Assembly (NCBI GenBank): GCA_027886175.1
Contig: JAJNNQ010000024.1
Coordinates: 24,965,001-25,029,000, forward strand
From: Phylloscopus collybita
Lineage: Eukaryota > Chordata > Aves > Passeriformes > Phylloscopidae
Direction of reading: 5' to 3'
Length of the DNA: 64,000 bases
Part shown: positions 1 through 10,900 of the stretch, in pieces
Layout of the letters: each line of letters opens with the position of its first letter
Numbering within the stretch: position 1 is the stretch's first letter
The notes under the pieces: model-generated
The model's database searches: none
What the model saw: the letters and a program-made list of their open reading frames with translations, nothing else
What the model was told of the DNA's origin: nothing
Translations under genes and position numbers: made by a program

Positions 1-780
1 TTATGTACAGAAAAATATCCAAGTGTCAGTCAAGCATAGAAACCAGTGCTGTCTGTATATCATTATCCATCAGCACTAGAAAATTAGTGATAAAAGTCAG
101 TTTAGGCAATCAACCCAAGATCCCAAGAAAAAAAAAAACAACAAACCACTAGAGAATATGGCTGCTCTTACAACAGCTAGAAGACTTGAGAGTAAGGAGA
201 ATAACAGAAGATATCAATTCTCACAGCAGTTAAGTATATAAATTATTTACTAGTCAGAGACTGAAACAACAAGGATAAAACTACAAAGCAGGATCTGGAC
301 ACATTATCATAGCCCCGTTGTCTCTCTTCTCCCTCCTCAGAGAGAAAAGACACGGAGGAGCCCTCCCCTTGTTCTCCTCACTATTACTATGTGGCACACA
401 TGCGAAGTAGGAGAAATAAATCTAACTCTAATTTACAATCTTACACCTAAAGTAGCCCTCTCTATGATTCACATACCCTAGCTCTGCCACATGCAAGCAA
501 AAGTTTCAAGTCTATTAAAACCTGCCCTGTGAATAAAGGTTACCAGGTTTTTACTAAGCAGAAATAAGAGCAGGTGACATCACCAGTTACTTATTAACTT
601 ACAGCATAAAGAAAAATAATAAAAATGAGAATGAGAGGAGTACCACAAACGCAACAGGCAATAAAATTAACTGCCTCACACACGGCAACGAAAACCCAAC
701 AAGTCCCACACTTCAGATGAAGTACGGGACGGTCTATCCCTGCTACAGGACATGGATTCCTGCTTAGCGGGGATAGCAGA
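1..780. other. Unassigned AT-rich flank
   Basis: No conserved coding segment, RNA gene or clear repeat was recognised here. The stretch is AT-rich and passes abruptly into a CpG-rich block near 780. It may be intron or upstream sequence of a gene lying to the left, but nothing visible identifies one. Confidence 0.4.
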
Positions 781-1130
781 GGGCAGGCAAGGGACACCTG
801 GCGCTCCGCGGGGCGGGCAGGAGAGGGCGCCTCAGCGGGGCCATGGGGAGGGTGAGGGCACAGAGGGGCCCCGGGGGACACAGAGACTGCGGGGGCGTGA
901 GGAGCGGAGCTACCGGGAACAACCCACGGCACCCGCGGGCCCGCCGGGGGCGGCTGTGCCCGGAGCGGCCGCGGCCTCCCCACAGCCCCGGTACCTGGGC
1001 CCGGAGCGGCCGCGGCCTCCCCACAGCCCCGGTAGCTGGGCCCGCTCGGCCGCCGCCGCGCTCCCGTCTCCAGGCAACCGCAGCGGCGGCGGGTGCGCAG
1101 CCAGCGGGCGGGTCGGCGGAGCTACCGGGC
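780..1130. promoter_or_regulatory. CpG-rich island upstream of ILDR1
   Basis: About 350 bases are strongly GC-rich with many CpG dinucleotides, in contrast to the AT-rich sequence to the left. Long overlapping open frames on both strands are a by-product of GC content and show no recognisable domain. The island lies about 0.8 kb upstream of the ILDR1 start and is separated from it by a CR1 fragment and an AT-rich block. It could be a promoter for a divergent gene to the left or an alternative ILDR1 promoter. The sequence does not settle which. Confidence 0.5.
961..1042. repeat. 41-bp tandem repeat, two copies
   Basis: Two adjacent copies (961-1001 and 1002-1042) of a unit starting CGGAGCGGCCGCGG differ at only one or two positions. 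The start of a diverged third copy may follow. The repeat lies inside the CpG island and looks like a recent local duplication. Confidence 0.85.
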
Positions 1131-1289
1131 CAATTGCAGGGGCTGGTGGCTGTTTTACTTTGGGTTGTTCGGGTTTTTTCTTTAAAGTAACCTCTGCTTT
1201 GGCCACTGTTGCGATCTTTTCAGAACTCAGCGGGAAAGTTAAATTAGCAACAGGTCTGGAGGAGACAGTCTTGATCTTCACCAGAGGAG

Positions 1290-1514
1290 GTCTGGGTTGG
1301 AATTTGGAAGAATTTCTTCACAAAAGAGAAGATTAGATATTGGAATGGGCTGCCCGGGGACGTGATGGGTCGCCGTCCCCGGAGGTGTTTAAAGAAAGAC
1401 TGGACGAGGCACTCAGTGCCCTGGTCTAGTTGACATGGCGGTGTTCGGTCACAGGCTGGACTGGATGATCTCGGAGGTCTTTTCCAACAGACCCGATTCC
1501 GTGATTCCGTGAAT
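1290..1514 (+). mobile_element. CR1 LINE 3' fragment
   Basis: The segment matches the familiar 3' end of avian CR1 elements: the 'ttggaatgggctgcccgggga' type block, then 'ggaggtgtttaaagaaagactgga', 'ctggtctagttgaca' and 'ggtcttttccaac', ending in an imperfect duplicate octamer ATTCCGTG. It is 5'-truncated, as usual for CR1. Its sequence is close to the consensus I remember, with CpGs still present, suggesting a fairly young insertion. It sits between the CpG island and the ILDR1 promoter. Confidence 0.9.
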
Positions 1515-1718
1515 TCCCCAGACGTTCTTCCCGCCCGCAGTCCTTAGCGTGCGCTCCCGTGCGCCCCTCGCTTGGGGCGCGCAGCCCCGGGCGGCGCAGC
1601 TCGGGTAACTTCCCATACACCTGTGTGCTCAGGACAGATAGATATATATAACTTTTATATTGATGCAATAAATACATGTTTTGGAATATATTTCTTTCAC
1701 TTTACATACATATATACA

Positions 1719-1725
1719 TATAAAG
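1719..1725 (+). promoter_or_regulatory. TATA-like box of ILDR1
   Basis: TATAAAG occurs in an AT-rich block immediately before a GC-rich stretch that leads into the ILDR1 start codon at 1907. A transcription start near 1750 and a 5' UTR of about 150 bases would follow. The assignment rests on position and sequence only. Confidence 0.4.
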
Positions 1726-1873
1726 CAGCTCTTGAAGCTGCGGGCTGCTATTTTGTCTGGCGTTCCGGCGGAGGATGCAGGTACAGAGGGAGGGGACTGC
1801 AGCCGGCGGCAGCGCCCGGCCCAGGGACAGGTGCCACGGAAGGGGAGGGACAGTGGGCGCGACGTCCCCGGGC

Positions 1874-1898
1874 GGAGGAGGAGGAGGAGGAGGAGGAG
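1874..1898 (+). repeat. (GGA)n microsatellite in the ILDR1 5' UTR
   Basis: About eight uninterrupted GGA triplets end some eight bases before the ILDR1 start codon. The tract would lie in the 5' untranslated region. It is purine-only and likely to vary in length. Confidence 0.85.
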
Positions 1899-1906
1899 AG
1901 CGCGCC

Positions 1907-1961
1907 ATGGCCCCGCACGGGCGCTGCCGGTGGGCGCTGCTGCTGGCCTGCCTGCCGGCCG
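1907..1961 (+). CDS. ILDR1: ILDR1 coding exon 1 (signal peptide)
   Basis: This exon encodes residues 1-18, a short N-terminus followed by a Leu/Ala-rich hydrophobic core. The start codon has a gcgccATGG context, a strong Kozak match. The donor is G|GTGAGT, phase 1. Confidence 0.93.
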
Positions 1962-4900
1962 GTGAGTGCAGCCCGGGGCTCACGGCCCGCTCCGGCCCCC
2001 GGCCCGCCCTGCCCCGGGACACCCCCGCGGCGCAGGGGCCGGGACTCGGGAGGAGCCCTCGGGTTTCGCCCTCGGTTAAGGTGGCGCGGGGTCCGGGGAG
2101 CGGCGGCGGCCCCGCGGTGAGGGGAAGGGGCGGCCAGGTCCAGGCGGGCGCTGTTTCCCCACCCCGCCCCGAGCCCTTTCCCACCCGCGGGGCTCTCCCG
2201 AGCTGGGCGCGAAGCCGTGCGGAGACGAGTTTCGCTCCCCAAAGGTGCGGCTGACCTCTCTCCCAGGAGGAAGTGGCCTCCTGCTTCCTGGCAGCCTCCA
2301 GTATCGGTCGCGTGTGGGCCAGCTCGGCTGGGAGCCGGGCGCTGGGCACGGACGGGGGGGATCTCCTTTGGCCTCTGGCAAGCGCCCACCCGAGCTTTTG
2401 CTGCCGGCTCGGCAGCCTCAGCCTCCTCTCCAGGGGATTTCTGGGGTCGCTGCAGTGCTGCTGCACCTGCTGGGCAGCTGCTCGTGTGGGGAGCGGGAGC
2501 TCACCTCCCTGCCCACGGGCGGCCTTCAGCCAGCAGAGTTCCCTCTGCCAAGCTTTGCGGGTCGCCTGACAGCTTCTAACCTCCTCTTGGAAATAAAGTG
2601 ATGGTTTCTCTTCTTGGATGCCTGGGTCTTGGCTGATGATCTGGCTTTAAATACTGAAGTTCAGTTTTTCACGGAGAACCAGTGAAGTGAACAAAAAAGT
2701 ATGGAGGGCATGCTTGTTCATTGTCTTGCTTGACAGCTGTGTTCCTGGGAGATGCTCTAGCCAACACTTGGCTACAGTGGCTCCAGAGGTTCGTGTCTTC
2801 ACTGCAAAGCCATAGATGTAGCCAGAATTTACTAGATTGGTGGTGTCCGTATTTGTTCTTTCCAACCAGGATAAGAAAGATAGTGTCCTGCAGTGGAGTA
2901 ATGTAGTCAGGGTTTAGGAACCAGCCTTACAACATTTCACAACTTTTCAGTTTTCTTGGAGGAGGTTAATGAGAAAATTGGACATACAGCAACATCTGAC
3001 TGTTCGTTGGGGAGGAACAGTAGGTTTTCAACCTCTTTAGAAAATAAGGAACTTAACCTTCAACTCTGGCTGTTTTGCAGAATAGAGGTAATGAGAAAGC
3101 ATCCCTTCTATAAAGAGATGGGGCGGAGTTGTTAGTAAAAAGCACACAGTGATTCCAAATGTTTTATTCTTACTAGAGAGATGCTGTTGTAGGAAATCCA
3201 TGGAAAATGTTCTGTTCCCATGAGCCTTGACAAGTCAGAATTCATATGGGGTTTCATTTAATTGACACTGAGAGCAAGGTTTTGCCAGTCTTGAGAGTCT
3301 GAATTGGTTTCTTGAGATTTTCTGCATTAAGACCCCCGAGTCAGCTATTTCACAATGAAAGCTGAAACAAGATGTGTTGTGCTTTTAAATAAGAGCATCT
3401 GTAACTACCTGTCAGCAGTCTGGACCTTGCTGTGCTACAGCATTGTAAAAACTTGTTTTATCTAGAGGTTTGCACAGCTGCTGGTGTTTCTGTGTTTAAG
3501 TGCATGTGTGTATATCTTATTTTTCAGAAAAGCCTTGTATTAGGGGGTTTCCCTGGCCCTCTGTGTGTTTGTGTGGTATTCTTAAGGCAAATGAGTTTGC
3601 TTTGCTTGTGCTTTCAGTTGGCTGACGAGGAGTCCCATTTCAAACCAGAAACTGAGCAAGTACTGCATTGACAATACCCTACTGCAGAATGACTTGTTGA
3701 GGCAGCATGCACCTCTGCAGCATCTTTTCCACAGTGTGGAAACTGTGTGAGCTCATATTTGCCTGGAATGTGGTGTGGAGGTGGCAGCCTAAGAGGACAC
3801 TAAGTGATGCTTGACAAAGTATGATGTTTGCAGTTGTGGTCCAGATGTTACTGCATAGTAGTAGCAACTTGTTCTCTTGCTCTCATCCTGAAAACATGGA
3901 CTAAAGGGGAAATCTTTGAATAGATGATAAAAATCAATGTTGGTTCATGGAGACCTGTACAGTTGGTACCTTCCAGCATCCCACTTCCTTTCCTGCCTTT
4001 CCTGCTCTCATGCTCCACAGTTAAGAAGCAACTAGTACAGCACTGCAATCCCTGTCTGGTTCTCTGGCATGTATTCCAAACAGGGCATCCCACACTTGCC
4101 CTGCACTGTTTGTATTCCCTTATCAAAGGCAACTGGTGATAACTTTGCATTGTTAATGACAAGCACAGCTTACTGTACTATCAAAGTTTAAATAAGATAG
4201 AGATGTTTCTGGAATATAGCTGAACTACAGCATAGCTTATGAGAAACTTTGTAAAACCTCACTTGAGTGTGTGCAGCTGCTTGGATGGGAAGTGCTGTGG
4301 AGGTTGTTAGGATGAGTATATAACAAATACATAGTGATAGCTTAATTTGGAAGGAAAAAGGGGGGTGATTGATGTGTGCTGTTCTGAAGTGGTGATAAAC
4401 AATTAACTCCAGTGCTACAGCCTGAAAGTTGTATTGTCTTAATCCTGGTCAGCATTAGATAACATTCTGATGAGTGTCTGAGCAAGACCTTGATAAAATT
4501 CATTTGGTATTTATACAAATATATGGCACTGCAGAACTTTTCTGATTAGGGTAAAAAGCCAAGGGAGTCCCATCTCTTGTGCTTCTGGGGCAGTTTTCCC
4601 CATGTAAAAGGAGAACACAGAGTGATGTGCTGCATAATGTCTACTCATGCTCTGGAGAAAATAATTCAGTCCATAAAGTGGGCCAGTGAAGCTTTCTTCT
4701 TCAAGGAAAGATGAGGTTCATGTTCTAACCAGGGTTTGTTACCCTGGATGACTTCACCAGAGGGGCTGGGAGGTCTGTAGGTGCAGTCCTGGATGGGGCC
4801 AAAGGAGAAGTGCTTGGGTTGTTGGTCTGGTGCAGATGGTGTGATGGGAGGCCAGAGGAGTCTGTGGGCTGACAGCCTCCTGTGTTCTTGCTGGCAGGTT

Positions 4901-7900
4901 GCCTCTCGCTGCTGGTGACCGTGCAGGATGTCGAGCGTTACACCACCTTATTTGCCACTGTCATCCTCAAGTGTGACTACAGCACCTCGGCACAGCTGCA
5001 AGACGTGGTGGTGACCTGGCGCTTCAAATCCTTCTGCAAGGACCCCATCTTTGACTACTACTCAGCCTGTAAGTGTCAGGCTCGTCTTCCAAGGAATCCC
5101 CCTTCAAGTGGGAAGAAAGGGGAAGGTAGACTCGCTGGGGTAGTACAGGCTTTTGATTCCTTCCTATGCAAAAACCAGGTGGTGGCATTTCCCCTGCACT
5201 CCAAGGAAATGCAGGTCATGTCTGTGATTTCCTTTGAAATGTCAAGGCCTTCTGAGATTGTAGAAATATCATCCAAAGCAGCTCTTTTGTCCTCCTTGTC
5301 ATTGACTCAGACTACAGGGCAGATCAGCTGTGGTTAACACAGGTCAATCTTGGCAGCCCCATCTTAGCTTCAGCAGGTTTGAAAGCAAGGGCCCTGCAAC
5401 GAGTGGGCTTTAGGATTCTATGGGGGACCTGTGGTTGGAGCTGGATACCTCTGCCCAGATATTACTGATTTTAGGAAATAAAAGGAACACCTGCATTTTT
5501 GAAGGGCATGAAGGCTTTTAAATAATAACATTTAGTAGGGGTGGGAGCACTTCATGTGCAGACATTCTGGTGCAGGCAACCTTAATTCAGGGGTGTTTAA
5601 TGTGGTACACAAACTGCATCCCAGGATAACCACTTGGTCCAAAAAGGTGAGGACCCCTCTATGTTTAGTGTTGGTGTGGCCTCACCTGGAGTACTGTATG
5701 TGGTTCTGGGTCCCAGGATTTAAGGATATTAAGATACTTGAATGCATCCAGAGGAGGGCAACAAAGCTGATAAAAGGCCTGGAAGACACATCCTGTGAGG
5801 AGCAGCTAAGAACTTTGGGCTTGTCTAGTTCAGGAAAAAGGAGACTGAGGGTTGACCTCATTGCTCTCCACAGATTCTTGAGAAGGGGAAATGAAGAGTG
5901 AGGTGCTGATCTCCTCTCCCTGGTATCCAGTGATAGGATGTGTGGGAATGGCTCAATACTATGTCAGTAGTGTACTACTTTACATTTTAGTCAGTCCTGG
6001 AGTGATCAGACAGTTGGACTAGATAACCTTTGTACATCCCTGCCAACTGAACTGTTCTGCTCTGTTATATTATTTGTAAACCCTGCAGAATGTTTAGGTA
6101 GCCAGCCATAGCATAACTATACACTTAGAACTGAGCTCACAGTGGGTGCTTGGTGCCCAAACTCTCTTTCATGCAGTCTGGATAGGTTGGCTAGGCATGT
6201 TACCAAGAGCTCTACAGCCTAGTCCCCAGGCAGGTGGGTCTCTGGCTCAGCTGATCCCAGCAGAATGTGAGTGCTTTTAGCCCAGGCCCAAGCTAATAGT
6301 CCCCAAAAGAGACTTCATGCTCCATTTTAGGTATAGCAGTGCAAGAGCCTTTGACAAGTTCTGTCCTCATCTCTCTTCACTGAGAGCTCTTTACAGAAAA
6401 TGTTGACTGAATCAGCTCTTTCCCCAAATCTCAGCCCCTTAACACTTGGAAATGCAATGTTGGTTTATGATGTGGGTCTGTCAGAAGAGTATTGCACAGA
6501 AATTGCCTCTAGTCCTCCATTAATTCTCTTGTGTGTCTTTACATTTAATCCTTATCTGGAATCAGATGATGGATTATTTTCTGTCTTTATGAGCTCCACA
6601 ACATGTAATAGGATACAGGAGGGAAAGGGAGACAATCCATAGAGTAGTTCAGATATGTCTGGAGATTTTGCTTGGTAGATAAACTAGCTTTTGTTTTAGT
6701 TGTAGTACTTTTGGGTATTTTATGACATTTTTCCTTTCAGCTTTCAGCTAGGAGCTGCCTTCCAGCCTACCACCATTAGCTTCTTTCTACTGTGGTTCTT
6801 TCAGTTGCGAGTACAGGAGGCATCTCCTCTGCAGCTCCCACATTCTCAAAATCTCTGCCATTCCTGTGGCTCTACCTCTGTTTTTAAGTACTCCAAAGCA
6901 ACTTACTGGTTTGAAGCCATGGTTTGTATTGCTAAACCAAAGTGATTGTGCACAATGTACTCAGGAATTTCTTCACTGCTCACAAGAGGATAGAAATTGG
7001 TCTTTTGAAATACCTTTTGACATCTCTGTGATGTGTGTTTGTAGCATACCAGGCTGGTTTAGCCCTTGGCCAGGACCCTTCTGATGACTGCAATGACAGC
7101 CAGCGGAAGGTGCGCATTGTCATCCAGAAATTTGGGCAGAAGGACCCTGTGCTGGGCATCGACTACCAGCAGCGAAAGATCACCATTCAGAACCGTGAGT
7201 GACCTCCCAGGCAGGCAGTGAACTCAGGAACTATCCAATATCTGAGTCTGCTAAGTGAAGCATAAACATGGCTAGTGTCATCTGTAGCTTATATACTGCA
7301 TATATACGTATTACATAATATAATATACTGAATATACTTATATTCCGTGGTAATGGAATAAGGGCAGTGGAGGGCCCTGTCCCCAGCTGGCCTGAGGGTG
7401 TTGGAGGCACCACAACCCAAGGCTGAGCTGAGAATGCCAGAGCATTTTGCTGAAGAGCACAACAGCTGAGGAGCTCAGAGGCTAGAAAACAGTTCATTCT
7501 TCCAAGTACCTCATAATTGTCCAGGTGTGTTATATGTTCCCTGCTGTACATGGAGCAATAGATACTGCTCCTGCCAGAAGAACCATTGGGATTGCTGACC
7601 TAAAAGTGATCTGTGTCCCAAAACTAGTAGGGTTGGCTTCCAGCAGCACAGAAAACATGGGCTGGCAGTGAATGCTGTTTGTAGGAGTTCTCAGTGGACT
7701 CAAATGAGATTGTTTGAAGGTGATGGCTATGCTGGGGAAGAGGGGAGATGCAGTCCTCTGTGTCTTCTGCAGGCAGAGGGCTCTTGTCAGGTGAAGCCTG
7801 AAAGTAGTGTCTGTCAGTCACAAATAGCCCACTGACCTCTCAGTCTCTGTCCCACAGGAGCAGACCTTGTCATTAGTGAGGTCATGTGGTGGGACCATGG

Positions 7901-10900
7901 CATGTACTACTGCACTGTGGAAGCACCAGGAGATACTTCAGGCGATGCAGACAAAGAAGTTAAGCTGATTGTTCTCCGTAAGTGCCTGTGCTTTGTTGCC
8001 AAGATATCTCCTCCTGTTCTCCTCCACCCCAAGACATCTCCAGCAATGGAGAGGTGCTCAGTAAGCTACCATGACCAGATACATCAGGATCAATCTTTTT
8101 TTTTCTCTCCTTTTTTCCCCACAGACTGGCTCACAGTACTCCTCATCATTCTTGGTGGCCTCCTCCTCCTTCTGCTGATCGGGATATGCTGGTGCCAGTG
8201 CTGTCCCCAGTATTGCTGCTGCCACATCCAGTGTGGCTGCTGTCCAACACGGTGCTGCTGTAATCAGAAAGGTGAGATTCAAGCAAATGTGCATCCATTT
8301 ATGGCTTCTGTCAAGACAAAAGCTTAGCTGGGAGCTTGCTGAGCTCCACTTTCTCCCTTTTGCTTAGCATTCATATAAACTGAGACATTTCTTTGCCCAA
8401 TGTGTCCTCCAAGACCAGCTAATCTGAAATTAGAGGATTAAGGATCTTGGATACATGGAATCTATCTTGCTACTCTGTGTCCAACTCTCCGAAGTTTCTC
8501 CTCACTCACACCTTGTTACCAGCTTTTCTCACACCATGCAGGGTACAATCAGTTCCCTTGTCCACGTAACTCAGGACTTTTCTGTCTTCTTGTTCATATG
8601 CCTGTGCCTCTGAGAAAGGCAAGCAAATGCCTTGGTACTAATCTCCAAACTAGCCTTGCTTTCAAGTATGTTGCTCTGAGAAGAATTACATAAAAATTGG
8701 AATTTTTTTTATCTGCCTGTTTTCTTCAGAGCTTTTTCTTCTAGTAGAAAAAGGTTTTGTTTGTTTTTTTGGGGGAAAGGAAGTTAGAAGAAAGTGGAGA
8801 AAGATGGTCTTTCTTGCTGGTCAGCCTTGCAAGTGCATTCTGAAGTTTTGAGGGTCAAAAGAAACTTTGTTGTGTTTGCTGTTATCAGTAATAAAGTTTC
8901 TGCAGCTAGACCTTGTTCTTTTGATAAGGCTACTGTTTGAATTTTGGCTGTTAAGTTCATATAACCTCTGCATTTCTGTAACTGGAATTTGGTTGACAAC
9001 AAGTAGACTAGTCTCCCTGAAGCTTACACAGTCTGACAGTAACAAAATACAATAGATAAGTTTATTTATCATTGAAATCACCAGGTTCTTCCCCAGATGC
9101 TACAAGGAGAAGATTTATGAACAAGGAGCTCTATTTCAGGTTTACCTTCAAAACAGCTATTTAGTATACTTTGGGTGTTTATAAGCTGTGAGAGTTTTTG
9201 ATTTAAGCTTAATTTGCTCAGCCCTTGCAAGGAGTGAACAGTACATCCCTTTTATTGCTGAAACCAAGACTAAACATTGGAGGCTTTACAGGTTGTCATG
9301 TAAAATGTGTAGTGTTGAGGAGGCTGTGAAAATCTGGCAGAAAAATCAGTTTCTGTGAAGGGGGAGAGAGGTGATGGAGATGAGAGACTCACACCGCCAG
9401 AATTCCTAGTTCTCAGCAAAAAAAGAGGTTCAGAGTTTGTGTGAGGTCCTTTCTGTTTTGCTGTGCTGCAGATTATAGCTCACTCCAGACTGCTGCTGTT
9501 ATTCCTTGCCTCCTGTTAAAGAGGAGGGATTCTTGCAGGCTTCTCGAAACCTCTCCATGTTCGTGAGAGAAGGTACAGATAAGTCCAGCCTCCTTGACTG
9601 GATGCTGTGTTGTAATTTCCAGCCAAGCTGCCTGCCCTCTTTATCCAAGCATCCATGTACCTGCTCCTCTCCGCTAACACACCTTCTCTTTACTTCATCC
9701 TACCTCTGACTTACTTTTTTTGCACTCCAAGAAATGAACCGGAGGCCTCAAAAAACCACAAGAAGATAGATTCTTGTCTGTTCTTCAGGGGACATCTTAA
9801 AAACAGTAAGCTGAGGAATAACATTCCACACAGCTGAGGAGAAGGCAGAAATCCTCACCTGTGTAGGAGCAGGAAGGATGCTTCCTTCCCCGTCGCTGGC
9901 CACTAGAGGACAGCGTGGATCTGCTGAACAGTCAAGGGTGCCAGTGAGGCAGGATAATCCTGGGTGCTGTGAATCATGCCATTAACGAGCATGGGTTTGA
10001 ACCGAGCAATAAAGAGAGTGCATTGTTTGAGTAATTCGGGATTGATGTACAGAAATATTAGACATGCCCCAGGAGCAAGCCAATTACATTCCTCATGGAA
10101 AGCTCTGAGAAAAGCCCATCAGAGTAAATATACGTATGACCTTCTTCTGTTTCTGTTTGTTCCTTTTCTGCTGTGGACTTCTTCCAGTAATGAATCAGGG
10201 AAAAATAGGATATACTTGCACCTGGGTCTCACTAAGTTGCAAAATACTTCATTTTTATAATTGGCTCTGCAGCTGTTAAAGTCTGTCAAAGGTGAAGAAC
10301 AGATTTTTCCAACAGAGAATAAGTGGAGGGAGCAACACAACTTTCTGGCAAAGCAGGGTAGGAGTTTTGGAATTAGGGTGAGTCTGACCTTCCTCAAAGA
10401 AATATGTTCACTTTAAAAAGAAAAGCTTCTGTTTTGTAGATGGGGAATCAGAATATATATTGGATTCAAATTGGAAGGCAAAGTATCTGGGGAAGGAAGA
10501 AGGGCTGATGGTAATGAAGACCAGAGCTAATTCTGAATTTGTTCAGCTATAGGGAGAGATCACCAAATGACAGGAATAGGATGACTTTGGTCCTAGTGAC
10601 AGCCTTCCTACCTTAAGAGGGAGAACACTAAGCAGGTATGCCCACAGGTGCTGGACCTCTTACTCCTCAGGCAAAGACCAAGGTCAAAACTCCAGGACAT
10701 GCATTCAGCAGGCTCTAGGACATTCTCAAGGCAATAACTGGAGGAATGGGAGAGGGAGAGATAAGGCCTGCCCCTTATATTTATCTCTTCTCTTTGTATT
10801 CTTTCTCTCATCCTCTAAATTTGAAACATAAACCGGAAGGATTTCCCTTGGGACCAAAAAAAAAAAAAGAATCAGGTTTGATGCAAGTTTCTTGGAAGCT

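Noticed and set aside
594..1336. Overlapping 80-195-codon frames on both strands in the first CpG island
   Set aside because: They overlap in several frames, are rich in Pro/Arg/Gly/Ala as expected from GC content, and show no domain or splice logic. Treated as compositional.
1702..2601. Long frames on both strands around ILDR1 exon 1
   Set aside because: They run through the exon, donor and intron of ILDR1 and are driven by GC-rich sequence.
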